The notes: a model not told the origin generated them from the letters alone. DNA of 18,441 nucleotides from an uncultured Alphaproteobacteria bacterium (GCA_913064995.1 CAJYBL010000012.1:1-18441); one strand, 5' to 3'. Positions 8,155 to 16,238 are shown, counted from the stretch's first letter. Made by a program: numbers and translations.

Positions 8155-9129
8155 ATGATTATAGACAGCCACGCCCATTTCATTCCGCCAAGCCTGCTTG
8201 CTGCGATTCAGGATCGCGCTGGCGAATTTGCCTCACTTTCGCTTATCCATGATGAGTCAGGTAGTTTCGGCTTTTCCTTTGCCGGCAGCAAGCCAACACG
8301 CCCTGCGAGTAAAATGCTGTCAGATACCAAGCGGCGGCTTGAATGGATGGATGCCAACCAGATTGACCTGCAGGTGATTGGTGGCTGGCTTGATATGTTT
8401 GGCTATGAATTGCCGGTTGATGAAGGCCAGTGCTGGGCGACCATGATCAACGAACATCTTGGTCAGTTCTGCGCCGAAAATGATCGGTTTCTGTCGCTGG
8501 CAAGCCTGCCGATGCAGAATGGTATTGCCGCGGCAACGGTTCTTGATCAGGCGCATCAAAACGGATTTAAAGGCGCCATGATCGGCACCCAGCCAAAGGG
8601 CAAGGGCGGCGTTCTTGATGACCCTGAATTGACCCCGTTTTGGGAATCGGCGCATCGCAATGGATCGGTTTTATTCATTCATCCGGTGTTTGATTCGGGT
8701 GATGATAGGGTCAATGATTATGGCATGAATAACGCCATTGGCCGCATCACCGATACCTTGATTGCGATTTCGCGGATCATTTATTCAGGTCATGTTGAAA
8801 CCTATCATAATGCCAAGATTGTCATTGGTATTGGCGGGTCAGCATTGCCGTATGTTCTTGGCCGGATGATGCGAAATTACAATCTTCACAAAGATACACT
8901 TGCCGATCCGTCAAAGGCATTATCAATGCTGTATTACGATACTTTGCTTCATGATCCAGACGCATTGGCCTTTTTGATTCGCGCGGTTGGGATTGACCGC
9001 ATCATGCTTGGATCGGATATGCCGTTTCCGATTGGCGATCCATCGCCTCTAGCCGTTCTTGATGGGCTGGATATGGCTGATCGCAACAAACTGGTTAATG
9101 GCGTTGCCAGCCAGCTATTTGGGCTTTAA
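8155..9129 (+). CDS. ACMSD-like amidohydrolase (amidohydrolase 2 family), atypical active site
   Basis: 324-residue TIM-barrel metal-dependent hydrolase or decarboxylase of the amidohydrolase-2 family, which includes aminocarboxymuconate semialdehyde decarboxylase (ACMSD) and aromatic decarboxylases. The metal ligands are present: HxH at H6 and H8 (DSHAHF), H176 (LFIHPVF) and D288 (GSDMPF). The family strand that usually reads HGGG before LP reads GIGGS here (225-229), so the conserved catalytic histidine is replaced by I226. The gene lies 80 bases after the large hydroxylase subunit with no clear Shine-Dalgarno sequence, and 39 bases before the SRPBCC gene. It probably acts on the product of the hydroxylase. 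Decarboxylation, hydration and hydrolysis all remain possible. Confidence 0.85.
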   Translation: MIIDSHAHFIPPSLLAAIQDRAGEFASLSLIHDESGSFGFSFAGSKPTRPASKMLSDTKRRLEWMDANQIDLQVIGGWLDMFGYELPVDEGQCWATMINEHLGQFCAENDRFLSLASLPMQNGIAAATVLDQAHQNGFKGAMIGTQPKGKGGVLDDPELTPFWESAHRNGSVLFIHPVFDSGDDRVNDYGMNNAIGRITDTLIAISRIIYSGHVETYHNAKIVIGIGGSALPYVLGRMMRNYNLHKDTLADPSKALSMLYYDTLLHDPDALAFLIRAVGIDRIMLGSDMPFPIGDPSPLAVLDGLDMADRNKLVNGVASQLFGL

Positions 9130-9150
9130 TCCGCTGCGATCCAATTAGGT

Positions 9151-9162
9151 GAGGCGAGGAGA
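9151..9162 (+). promoter_or_regulatory. Ribosome binding site supporting a GTG start
   Basis: The purine-rich GAGGCGAGGAGA ends six bases before the GTG at 9169. It decides that this GTG is the start of the CoxG-like gene. Confidence 0.6.
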
Positions 9163-9168
9163 CATATC

Positions 9169-9618
9169 GTGAATATTGAGTTGAATGGCAGCGAACAAAT
9201 CAATGCCAGCCCGGCAAATCTGTGGGAATCGGTTATTGATCCGGCGGTTTTGCAACGCGCGATCCCAGGCTGTATCAGCATGACCGAAACCGGCGAAGGT
9301 CAATATCAAATGGCCTTGGAATTAAAAGTGGCGGCGGTTGGTGGCAGTTTTGAAGGGGCAGTATCGCTTTCCGAAATGAACCCACCGCATAGCTGTGTCA
9401 TTACCGTGTCGGGAAGCGGAACGCTTGGCACAGGCGGCGGCAATGCCACTGTTGCCATTACCGAAGGTGATGATGGCAATGCGCTGATTTCCTATCAGGC
9501 GCAAGGCGAGGTGAGCGGGCTTGTTGCCGGTGTCGGCCAGCGGATTTTGATGGGGGTTGCCAAACATCTGGCACGCCAGTTCTTTGCCGCTTTGAAAAAG
9601 GAATTTGCCGCAGCCTAG
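9169..9618 (+). CDS. CoxG-like SRPBCC-domain protein
   Basis: 149-residue START/SRPBCC-fold protein of the CO-dehydrogenase subunit G family. In the characterised cox cluster, CoxG helps localise or mature the molybdenum enzyme, and related proteins accompany many molybdenum hydroxylases. Visible features are the N-terminal helix and strand with NLWESVIDPAVLQRAIPGC (about 18-36), several beta strands, and the C-terminal GLVAGVGQRILMGVAKH helix (about 117-133). The hydrophobic C-terminal membrane anchor found in longer CoxG proteins is absent, so it should be soluble. It starts with GTG behind a strong Shine-Dalgarno sequence. Its place behind the hydroxylase genes suggests a service role for that enzyme. 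Family is secure, exact function is not. Confidence 0.87.
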   Translation: MNIELNGSEQINASPANLWESVIDPAVLQRAIPGCISMTETGEGQYQMALELKVAAVGGSFEGAVSLSEMNPPHSCVITVSGSGTLGTGGGNATVAITEGDDGNALISYQAQGEVSGLVAGVGQRILMGVAKHLARQFFAALKKEFAAA

Positions 9619-9650
9619 TTGGTGCGGCCAGTCGTGATCAGTTACTTTAT

Positions 9651-9656
9651 GGAGAG
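9651..9656 (+). promoter_or_regulatory. Ribosome binding site selecting the ATG at 9664
   Basis: GGAGAG lies seven bases before the ATG at 9664. Longer starts in the same frame (TTG at 9619, ATG at 9649) would add residues that do not look like the family N-terminus. Confidence 0.55.
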
Positions 9657-9663
9657 CATTTTG

Positions 9664-11325
9664 ATGAAAACCTATGATGTGGTTGCAGCCGCGATTGAGG
9701 CGCAGGAAACCGGACATTGTTTTGCGCTTCTTGGCGATGGCAATATGCATTTTGCCGGTGCGCTGTCCCATCTTGGCATGTCCTTTACCTATGCACGGCA
9801 TGAACATTGTGCAGTATCGATGGCGATGGCCTATGCCCGGGTGACAGGAGGCCCGGGTCTTGCCACGGTAACTTGTGGCCCGGGCCTTACGCAGGTGATG
9901 ACCGGTCTTGCTGCTGCCGTGCGGGCGCGCATCCCGCTGGTGCTGTTTGTTGGTGAATCGCCGCTTCGCAATTCATGGTATAATCAAGAAATTGATCAAG
10001 CCCCCTTTGTGACCGCTTGCGGTGCAGAATATGTTCGTATCTTACACAAGCCGCGGATTACACGGCAGATCCAAGATACTTTTGCGCGGACACAAATGAC
10101 CGGTATTCCAATTGTGATTGGTATGCCATTTGACCTTCAGGAAAGTGACTGGGGCGATCTTGCCTATAAAGTTGAAAAGGCGGCTGATCTGATTCCCGCC
10201 GCTGGCAAAATGTTTCCCGATCCGGCAAATGTAACCTCAATCGCGGCGATGGTGGCGGCGGCAGAAAAGCCGGTGATCATTGGTGGGCGCGGCGCAATTC
10301 TGGCTGATGCTGGACCGTCTTGCATACGCCTTGCCGATCATATTGGCGCTGTATTGCTAACCACCCTACCGGCGCGCGGTCTGTTTCATCAATCGGCGCA
10401 TTCGCTGAATGTGGTTGGGGGGTTTGCTTCGGATACGGCACGCGAGGCCTGTCTTGACGCTGATCTGATCATTGCCGTTGGCACTAGTCTGGCATCGCAT
10501 TCGGCCGATGCTGGCAAGCTTTACCCAAATGCCAAAATCCTGCATATCGATACCAAACCTGTGATCTATAGTCAGGGGCGTGTTGCCGCGCATATTCATT
10601 TATGTGCTGATGCCAAAATTGGTGTTGATGCGCTTATCAACGAAATTGAAACCGGCCATGGCGCATCAGCAGCCGACAATAGCTGGCGCAATGCTCTGGT
10701 CGCCAAACAAGATGCGGCCGAATATCCTGATGCCATGCCGTTTCAGGTTGCCCCTGATGTTCTTGATCCACGCGCAATGATCAAGGCGCTGGATCAGAAA
10801 CTGCCAAAGGACTGGTTTATGGTGAATTCATCCGGCCATTGTTCTTATTATGCCGCGCATATGACTGGCCGTTCATCCGATGTGTTTTTGACCATTCGCG
10901 AATTTGGCGCGATTGGAAATGGCCTATCTTATGCCATTGGTGTTGCTGCGGCACGTCCGGAAACACAGGTTGTTTTGATTGATGGTGATGGTGGATTCTT
11001 GATGCATGCACAAGAGTTGGAAACCCTTGCGCGTCATGGAATCAAGCTGTTGATGATTGTGATGAATGATGCGGCTTACGGTTCAGAAATTCACAAATTG
11101 CGCGTTGATGGCCATGATGAGGATGGGGCTGCCTTTGGCGCAACCGATCTTGCATCAATGGCGCGCGGCTTTGGCCTTGGCGGTGTGTCTTTCCGCAATC
11201 TTGATCATCTTGATTCGGCTTTTGATGAATTTATCGCATCGGATAAAGCGGCTTTATGGGATTTTCATATTTCGGATCAGGTGGTCTCGCCAGTGATGCG
11301 CCGTCTAACCGCTGCCAAAAAATAG
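9664..11325 (+). CDS. Thiamine-diphosphate-dependent enzyme, acetolactate-synthase-like
   Basis: 553-residue three-domain ThDP enzyme that would decarboxylate a 2-oxo acid or ligate carbonyl compounds. The N-terminal pyrimidine-binding domain has the catalytic glutamate E47 in RHEH and the GPGLTQVMTGLAAA stretch. The central domain runs about residues 185-330. The C-terminal diphosphate-binding domain has GDG (441-443) and N468, the Mg-ThDP motif, with the usual spacing. E47 argues against glyoxylate carboligase, in which this residue is Val. The start is taken at 9664. It lies 45 bases after the CoxG-like gene and is the last gene of the + strand block. Only 21 bases separate its stop from the convergent CoA-transferase, with no clear terminator between. 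The substrate cannot be told from sequence. Confidence 0.87.
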   Translation: MKTYDVVAAAIEAQETGHCFALLGDGNMHFAGALSHLGMSFTYARHEHCAVSMAMAYARVTGGPGLATVTCGPGLTQVMTGLAAAVRARIPLVLFVGESPLRNSWYNQEIDQAPFVTACGAEYVRILHKPRITRQIQDTFARTQMTGIPIVIGMPFDLQESDWGDLAYKVEKAADLIPAAGKMFPDPANVTSIAAMVAAAEKPVIIGGRGAILADAGPSCIRLADHIGAVLLTTLPARGLFHQSAHSLNVVGGFASDTAREACLDADLIIAVGTSLASHSADAGKLYPNAKILHIDTKPVIYSQGRVAAHIHLCADAKIGVDALINEIETGHGASAADNSWRNALVAKQDAAEYPDAMPFQVAPDVLDPRAMIKALDQKLPKDWFMVNSSGHCSYYAAHMTGRSSDVFLTIREFGAIGNGLSYAIGVAAARPETQVVLIDGDGGFLMHAQELETLARHGIKLLMIVMNDAAYGSEIHKLRVDGHDEDGAAFGATDLASMARGFGLGGVSFRNLDHLDSAFDEFIASDKAALWDFHISDQVVSPVMRRLTAAKK

Positions 11326-11346
11326 ATGGGTATTTTTTGTAAACTT

Positions 11347-12609
11347 CTACTTTAAAGGGTCAGAAGGTGATTCAAGAATTGTCGGGTCGGTGTTAATGAT
11401 TCCATTTTCATGTAGAGCGACGATTTCACTTTTGTCCAGTCCACAGATGGTTGTTAGAATTTCTTCATTATGCTCGCCTAAAAGTGGCGCTCTGAGTTCA
11501 TTGTTGTGAGACCATTTTGAGAATATTGGAGGCTGGCCAGGTATTGGAAAGTTGCCAATGAATGGGTCTTTTATTTGTCGTATTGCGCCACGTTGGATTG
11601 CGTGGGGGTGGTTGATTGCTTCTTGCAATGTTAACACTGGAGCAACTGGCACGCGTTGATTCTTTAGTATAGTAAGAATGTCTTGCCGATCACCGATTTT
11701 TGCCATCCATTGTTCAATAATACCCTGCAACTCATATTTGTTTTTACGTCGGTTTTGGGGTGAGTTGAACCTAGTGTCTTTTTCGAGTTCAGGCATGCCT
11801 ATGGCCTGCAAAAGCCTCGGCCATTGGTAGGGCATGATCATCATTTGTAAAAACGAACCGTCGCCACACTCAAAAATGCCAGTTGGCCCGCCATTTGGAT
11901 GTTGAGACCCTGACCGCTCTGGTGAAGCAGCGTCGCCCCGTAATCCAACCCGCGGAATATAGTCCTCATGCATTTGAAGGTATGTATCCAGTAGTGAGCA
12001 GTCGATAAATTGTCCTTCGCCTGTTCTCTCTCGATGTAACAGGGCAACTACAACGGCCATAGCCGCTGAAATTCCAGTGGCGCTATCACCGACTGCCATA
12101 CTCACTTGGCTTGGCGAACGGTCATTTTCACCAATCATTTCTGTAATGCCGGCATATGCTGCGGCCATGTAGTCAAAACCAGGCTCGTTCGCCAGCGGAC
12201 CTTCTTGACCTGCAAAAGATATTGAACACATAATTATCTCAGGGTTAATTTTTTTAACCTCGTCATACGACAACCCCATGCGACCTATAACGCCAGGAGC
12301 AAAGTTCTCCACAAGAACATCAGACCGTTCAATGAGTTTTTTGATCAGCGCCTGTCCCTTGTTGGACTTAAGGTTAATCGCTAAACTGCGCTTAGAGTGG
12401 TTATGCTGAGCGAAATATGTGCTTTGCGTGCAGTTTGCATACTCTTTTTTACGTGATCTGAGGCCAGACCTCCTTGCATGATCGCCAATCGGGGTTAATT
12501 CTACTTTTATAACATCCGCTCCAAGCTCAGCCATAAGTCGTGAACATGTTGGGCCCGCAACAAATTGAGTGATATCCAGGACTCGATATCCACAAAGCAT
12601 TTTGGTCAT
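11347..12609 (-). CDS. Family III (CaiB/BaiF) CoA-transferase, copy A
   Basis: 420-residue member of the class III CoA-transferase family, which moves CoA between carboxylic acids (formyl-CoA transferase, CaiB) or racemises 2-methylacyl-CoA. The N-terminus LDITQFVAGP and ADVIKVE, DVLVENFAPG (about 97-106), GDSATG (174-179) and D208 in SLLD are as expected; D208 aligns with the catalytic aspartate of formyl-CoA transferase. The C-terminal part has the small-domain motif PVAPVLTLQEAINHPH. The ATG overlaps the upstream GST stop by four bases, and AAGGT (complement of 12619-12623) is a fair ribosome site. It is the last gene of a four-gene operon. Acid and CoA donor are unknown. Confidence 0.92.
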   Translation of the reverse strand: MTKMLCGYRVLDITQFVAGPTCSRLMAELGADVIKVELTPIGDHARRSGLRSRKKEYANCTQSTYFAQHNHSKRSLAINLKSNKGQALIKKLIERSDVLVENFAPGVIGRMGLSYDEVKKINPEIIMCSISFAGQEGPLANEPGFDYMAAAYAGITEMIGENDRSPSQVSMAVGDSATGISAAMAVVVALLHRERTGEGQFIDCSLLDTYLQMHEDYIPRVGLRGDAASPERSGSQHPNGGPTGIFECGDGSFLQMMIMPYQWPRLLQAIGMPELEKDTRFNSPQNRRKNKYELQGIIEQWMAKIGDRQDILTILKNQRVPVAPVLTLQEAINHPHAIQRGAIRQIKDPFIGNFPIPGQPPIFSKWSHNNELRAPLLGEHNEEILTTICGLDKSEIVALHENGIINTDPTILESPSDPLK

Positions 12610-13343
12610 GGTTTATTTACCTTTTGATTTTTCGAAATATTTGTTGCACTGGGGCCACCGAATAGTGTTTGCCACGCATCCCCTTCAGGTTTTTGACCAC
12701 TCCTATCGATTTTTTCATTCATCACTGAAAGGCCGCGTTGCACTGCTGGTCTCTTTCTAATGGAATTGTACCATCGCTGAATATTGGGATGTTTAGAAAT
12801 ATCTTGCCCCTGCAATTTTTGAGGCCTTAGCCAGGGATAGACAGCGATGTCGGCGATACTGTAATCCGTCCCTGCCAAATATTGCGACTTACTTAACTGG
12901 GTATCGAGAACCGCATAAACCTTACTAGCCTCATTGGTGTATCTTTTAATCGCATATTCAACTGTTTCTTTGGCGTAATGCCTAAAGTGGTGTGCCTGCC
13001 CTAGCATTGGCCCCACATTTCCCATTTGAAACATTAGCCACTGGATCACATCTAGCTTTGTTGTGGTGTCGGTCTCAAGAAATTGGTTAAATTTTTCTGC
13101 TAGGTAAAGTAAAATAGCACCAGATTCGAATACTGATATTTGACGCTTGGTATCTAAAGTATCTGTGATTGCGGGGACTTTTCCATGTGGGCTAAGTTCT
13201 AAAAAACTACTCGCAAACTGTTCGCCCTTGCCAATGTGGACTGGATAAATGTCGTATGGAATTTTTAACTCTTCTAGCAAAATGCTAACTTTGTAGCAGT
13301 TAGGTGTAGGCCAGAAAAACAGAGTGATCTTGCCTTCTTTCAT
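12606..13343 (-). CDS. Glutathione S-transferase, YfcG/YghU-like
   Basis: 245-residue cytosolic GST. The N-terminal thioredoxin-fold domain has WPTPNCYKV (11-19), with the T-P-N motif typical of the nu-class disulfide-bond oxidoreductase group, the cis-proline VPAI (56-59) and the glutathione-contacting E73-S74-G75. The helical C-terminal domain has the N-capping motif YSIADIAVYPW. Members use glutathione to reduce disulfides, to conjugate or to deconjugate thioethers. Four-base overlaps (ATGA) on both sides with the isomerase-like gene and the CoA-transferase show strong operon coupling, so it most likely works on an intermediate of the same pathway and not in general stress defence. C16 beside N15 is unusual compared with the Gly often found in this motif. 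Confidence 0.9.
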   Translation of the reverse strand: MKEGKITLFFWPTPNCYKVSILLEELKIPYDIYPVHIGKGEQFASSFLELSPHGKVPAITDTLDTKRQISVFESGAILLYLAEKFNQFLETDTTTKLDVIQWLMFQMGNVGPMLGQAHHFRHYAKETVEYAIKRYTNEASKVYAVLDTQLSKSQYLAGTDYSIADIAVYPWLRPQKLQGQDISKHPNIQRWYNSIRKRPAVQRGLSVMNEKIDRSGQKPEGDAWQTLFGGPSATNISKNQKVNKP

Positions 13344-13951
13344 GACCCGTCACTTTTAGCTAGCCCTGCGTTCGCTAAGGTTTCTTCGAGCAACCAAATC
13401 CTATCTGCGCCCCAGAATTGTTCGCCATTGAATACAAAAATTGGTACTCCAAAAATATGATCATCTGCTGCTTCATCCAGGCACGCTTCAAATTCCACGG
13501 CGCCGTCACCCTCAAGAAATTTGAGATATTCCTTTTTTGATAGTCCAATATGTTCAATAAGTTTTGAAACCTCCTCTATCTCATCTGCTGCAAACTCACG
13601 TTTGAAGAATGACTCAAATAACGACATGCAATATTCTTCGAGTTTTTTATGCTTTTCGGCAAAGAGGCTGCCAATCAATGATGGTGTTGTGTCAAAAATT
13701 TTTAGAGGTCCTCGTAACATTTGACCATCATAAAGCCGATTTGCGTGACGACGTGCATCCATATAGGAATATTTTACCTTCCATTCTGAGTAAATGCTGC
13801 GCTGGCCTTTGCCCTTCAGTCGTAATTGGAACGGCCGCCATTTAATATTGACGTTGTATTTTCTCGCTAGCTCAATCCCAGGTTTAAACGCCAAAAATGC
13901 ATATGGGCTCTTAAAATCAGAGTACATTTTGACTACAGGTTTTTGATCCAT
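13340..13951 (-). CDS. Kappa-class GST / 2-hydroxychromene-2-carboxylate isomerase-like protein
   Basis: 203-residue DsbA-fold protein of the HCCA-isomerase family. The active-site region reads DFKSPYAFLA (12-21): S15 stands where DsbA has its first cysteine, as in the kappa GST / isomerase group that binds glutathione. The cis-proline is in FGVPIFVF (167-174), followed by WGADR (180-184), a family signature. Such enzymes isomerise ring-opened aromatic intermediates with glutathione as cofactor or act as glutathione transferases. The start ATG has AGAGAG upstream. It is 40 bases downstream of CoA-transferase B and overlaps the GST by four bases. Whether it acts on an aromatic substrate cannot be told, as no ring oxygenase is in the window. 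Confidence 0.87.
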   Translation of the reverse strand: MDQKPVVKMYSDFKSPYAFLAFKPGIELARKYNVNIKWRPFQLRLKGKGQRSIYSEWKVKYSYMDARRHANRLYDGQMLRGPLKIFDTTPSLIGSLFAEKHKKLEEYCMSLFESFFKREFAADEIEEVSKLIEHIGLSKKEYLKFLEGDGAVEFEACLDEAADDHIFGVPIFVFNGEQFWGADRIWLLEETLANAGLAKSDGS

Positions 13952-13991
13952 GAATCATTCTCTCTTGGTGATGGGTAATAATAAGACTCGG

Positions 13992-15236
13992 TCAAGCGCT
14001 ACCTTCACTACTGAGCCAGCTTTCCATTATTTCTTTGAAATGTTCGTTGGGTTTTGGCGCAGGGTTGTCGAGGGTTACTTTAGATCCTGAAAATTTGATT
14101 GGAAAGTTTGCAGCTAGAGGCCCTTTCATATTGGTAAAATATGGATGTGGGAGTGGCGTGAGGGTCTCCCGATCAGCGATTTGTTTCCAATCCGCAATTT
14201 GCGCAATATCATTGACTGGGTGGCATGGGATCTCATAATTTTCGCATAACCTTGCAATTTCATCGACACTGCGTGTGCTTGTCCAAATGCTTATTATTGT
14301 ATCAATTTCAGAGTTGTTTTCGATACGTTTACTTATGCTTGAAAATTTGTCTTCGTATTGTAAATCTGCTTGGCCAATCATTCTCAGAATTGAAATCCAA
14401 TCTTTTTCCGATGCGGCGCCCAATACAACTGTACCGTCTTTTCCAGCGTAGCAATTAAATGGAGAAAATCGCATTATCCGATTGCCTTGCCTTTTCTTCA
14501 GCCCCAAAGCCTCGAAACAATCCCAGGGCTCATCGTATAATAAAGAAATAAGACAGTCGGTCATTGAAACATCAATATATTCTCCGAGCCCCGTTTTTTC
14601 ACGTCGGAAAAGGCTGGCAAGTATTCCAGAGAAGGCAAATGTGCCAGCTATAGTGTCGGCCATTGAAGATCCGATCTTCATTGGCAGGCCATCCGGTTCA
14701 CCGGTTATACTCATCAGCCCAGAGGCGGCCTGAACGGTCGCGTCAAATGCTTTCTTAGACGCATCCGGGCCAGTTGCGCCAAAACCGGTAATTGAGCAAT
14801 ATATTATTTTTGGATTTTTGGATTTTAATTGTTCGTAATCAATTTTTAATCGCTTAGTTACGCCAACTCGAAAGTTCTCAACTATTACGTCAGCTTTCTC
14901 TGCTAGGCGCAAAAAGGTGTTGAGACCTTCCGCGCTCTTTAAATCTAGTTCAATAGATTTCTTTGACCGTGCACGTTTTAAATAGGCAATGCCAATATCT
15001 AATGGCGATGACTTTGACATTGAAACGCCATCTTTACCAAAAAAAGGTGGTGAATTTCTAACGGGATCACCTTGATGTGGGTCATCTATTTTTAAAACCT
15101 CTGCACCAAGCGCACCCAGAAAAAGAGTTGTCTGCGGGCCGGATAGGTATCTGGTAAGGTCCAAAACCTTGATGCCATTGAGAGCACCTTTGTCAGCGAT
15201 TTTGCCGTCTTTAATTTTATCTGTTTCTCTAAACAT
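13992..15236 (-). CDS. Family III (CaiB/BaiF) CoA-transferase, copy B
   Basis: 414-residue class III CoA-transferase, first gene of the minus-strand operon. It shows LNGIKVLDLTRYLSGP (19-34), GAEVLKIDDP, DVIVENFRVG (about 116-125), SSMADTIAG (190-198) and D227 in SMTD as the expected catalytic aspartate. It is clearly diverged from copy A, so this is not a recent duplication. Two class III genes in one operon recall heteromeric pairs such as BbsEF or SmtAB, but here two glutathione enzymes separate them. No good ribosome site precedes the ATG at 15236; the conserved domain begins about 18 residues in, so a slightly later start is possible. It is transcribed divergently from the LysR gene. Confidence 0.92.
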   Translation of the reverse strand: MFRETDKIKDGKIADKGALNGIKVLDLTRYLSGPQTTLFLGALGAEVLKIDDPHQGDPVRNSPPFFGKDGVSMSKSSPLDIGIAYLKRARSKKSIELDLKSAEGLNTFLRLAEKADVIVENFRVGVTKRLKIDYEQLKSKNPKIIYCSITGFGATGPDASKKAFDATVQAASGLMSITGEPDGLPMKIGSSMADTIAGTFAFSGILASLFRREKTGLGEYIDVSMTDCLISLLYDEPWDCFEALGLKKRQGNRIMRFSPFNCYAGKDGTVVLGAASEKDWISILRMIGQADLQYEDKFSSISKRIENNSEIDTIISIWTSTRSVDEIARLCENYEIPCHPVNDIAQIADWKQIADRETLTPLPHPYFTNMKGPLAANFPIKFSGSKVTLDNPAPKPNEHFKEIMESWLSSEGSA

Positions 15237-15294
15237 TCTATGACAAAACCAGATATGAATAGAAATTACAAAATTTTATTGATAAGAATTCTGT
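15237..15294. promoter_or_regulatory. Divergent control region between CoA-transferase operon and lysR gene
   Basis: 58 very A+T-rich bases must hold promoters for both directions and, by the usual layout of LysR systems, the operator. I see the palindrome AGAATTCT (15285-15292), which overlaps the lysR translation start region, and nearby TTAT and ATAA arms (15277-15286). No promoter is clear in either direction. The operator assignment is inference. Confidence 0.45.
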
Positions 15295-16230
15295 ATGCAA
15301 AAAACAAATGACAATGAAATTTACCCTGTTTCCGCCCCTAATCTAAGCATGAGGCATTTTAAGGCTATAATTTGCCTTACTAATTTCAAAAGCTTTTTGG
15401 CTGCTTCAGCTTATTTGAGAATTTCACAACCCGGCTTAACAAGAATAATACAGCAAGCCGAACAACGACTTGGTTTTATTCTTTTTGAACGTGGTGCTAA
15501 GTCCGTTACGTTAACTGCTGTCGGCAAGGAGTTTCTGCCATTCGCAGAGACAACTCTGCGTGAATTTGCACGTCAGACGAATAAGTTAAGGCTTAACCAC
15601 TATGAGGAACGTCCGACGCTCAATATTTCCTGCCTGATGTCTGTATCTCACGTTATTTTGCCGAGTGTCATAAAAGAGTTCAAAAAATATCACCCAAACA
15701 CCTTGATTGAAATTTATGAAGGGGTGGGTGGGTTCATATCTGATGCGGTCATCGACGGCCAAGTTGATTTTGGGATTGGCAGCTCTGAATTCTATCCAAA
15801 AGCTGTTTCAGTGGTTGATGAAGTGGAGGAGAAGTTTGTAGCAGTAATGCCCAAACGCCACAACCTTGCCAAGTTGAGTGCTATCACCTTGCAGAATATT
15901 GGTCACTTACCTCTCGTTTCTATGCCACCAAGCTCTGGTATTAGGCAGCTTATTGATGCTGAGGCCTTAAAGATTGGTTTAATACTTAACCACGAAATCA
16001 CGACAAATCAGTATAATACGATGTTCAATTTTATTTTAGCTGGCCTTGGCGTTTCTATTGTGCCTGTTTCAGTAGTTAGAGAATTGGATAAGTCCCAATT
16101 CTGTGTGCAAGCGATTGAGCCAGTGATAAATAGAAAACTTGCGGTGCTAATCCGGTCGGATCAAATTTTGGGTGATCCAACAAAACAATTTTTAAAGTTG
16201 CTTTTGCCAAATCTTAAAAATATTTCGTAA
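15295..16230 (+). CDS. LysR-family transcriptional regulator
   Basis: 311-residue LysR-type regulator. The N-terminal winged helix-turn-helix is clear: MRHFKAIICL (19-28), FLAASAYLRISQPGLTR (34-50), then EQRLGFILFERG (56-67) and TAVGKEFLPFA. The C-terminal effector-binding domain starts near residue 95. It is divergent from the CoA-transferase/GST operon, with 58 bases between the starts, so it most likely controls that operon and responds to the imported acid or a pathway intermediate. The Shine-Dalgarno sequence is weak. Its end converges with the MFS gene at a gap of 23 bases. A+T-rich codon use matches the neighbouring operon and not the flanks. Confidence 0.92.
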   Translation: MQKTNDNEIYPVSAPNLSMRHFKAIICLTNFKSFLAASAYLRISQPGLTRIIQQAEQRLGFILFERGAKSVTLTAVGKEFLPFAETTLREFARQTNKLRLNHYEERPTLNISCLMSVSHVILPSVIKEFKKYHPNTLIEIYEGVGGFISDAVIDGQVDFGIGSSEFYPKAVSVVDEVEEKFVAVMPKRHNLAKLSAITLQNIGHLPLVSMPPSSGIRQLIDAEALKIGLILNHEITTNQYNTMFNFILAGLGVSIVPVSVVRELDKSQFCVQAIEPVINRKLAVLIRSDQILGDPTKQFLKLLLPNLKNIS

Positions 16231-16238
16231 TCGAATTT

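Noticed and set aside
4300..9618. Calling the genes coxM, coxS, coxL and coxG (aerobic CO dehydrogenase)
   Set aside because: The large subunit has no AYxCSFR loop, and its loop differs from the form II signature too, so these symbols would mislead.
9619..9663. Longer start (TTG at 9619 or ATG at 9649) for the ThDP enzyme
   Set aside because: The Shine-Dalgarno GGAGAG sits before the ATG at 9664, and the extra residues do not resemble the family N-terminus.
9664..11325. Glyoxylate carboligase (gcl)
   Set aside because: The catalytic Glu is present at residue 47, while Gcl has Val there; a general ThDP call is safer.
11326..11346. A terminator between the convergent ThDP and CoA-transferase genes
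   Set aside because: The 21 bases have a T-run but no inverted repeat able to form a hairpin.
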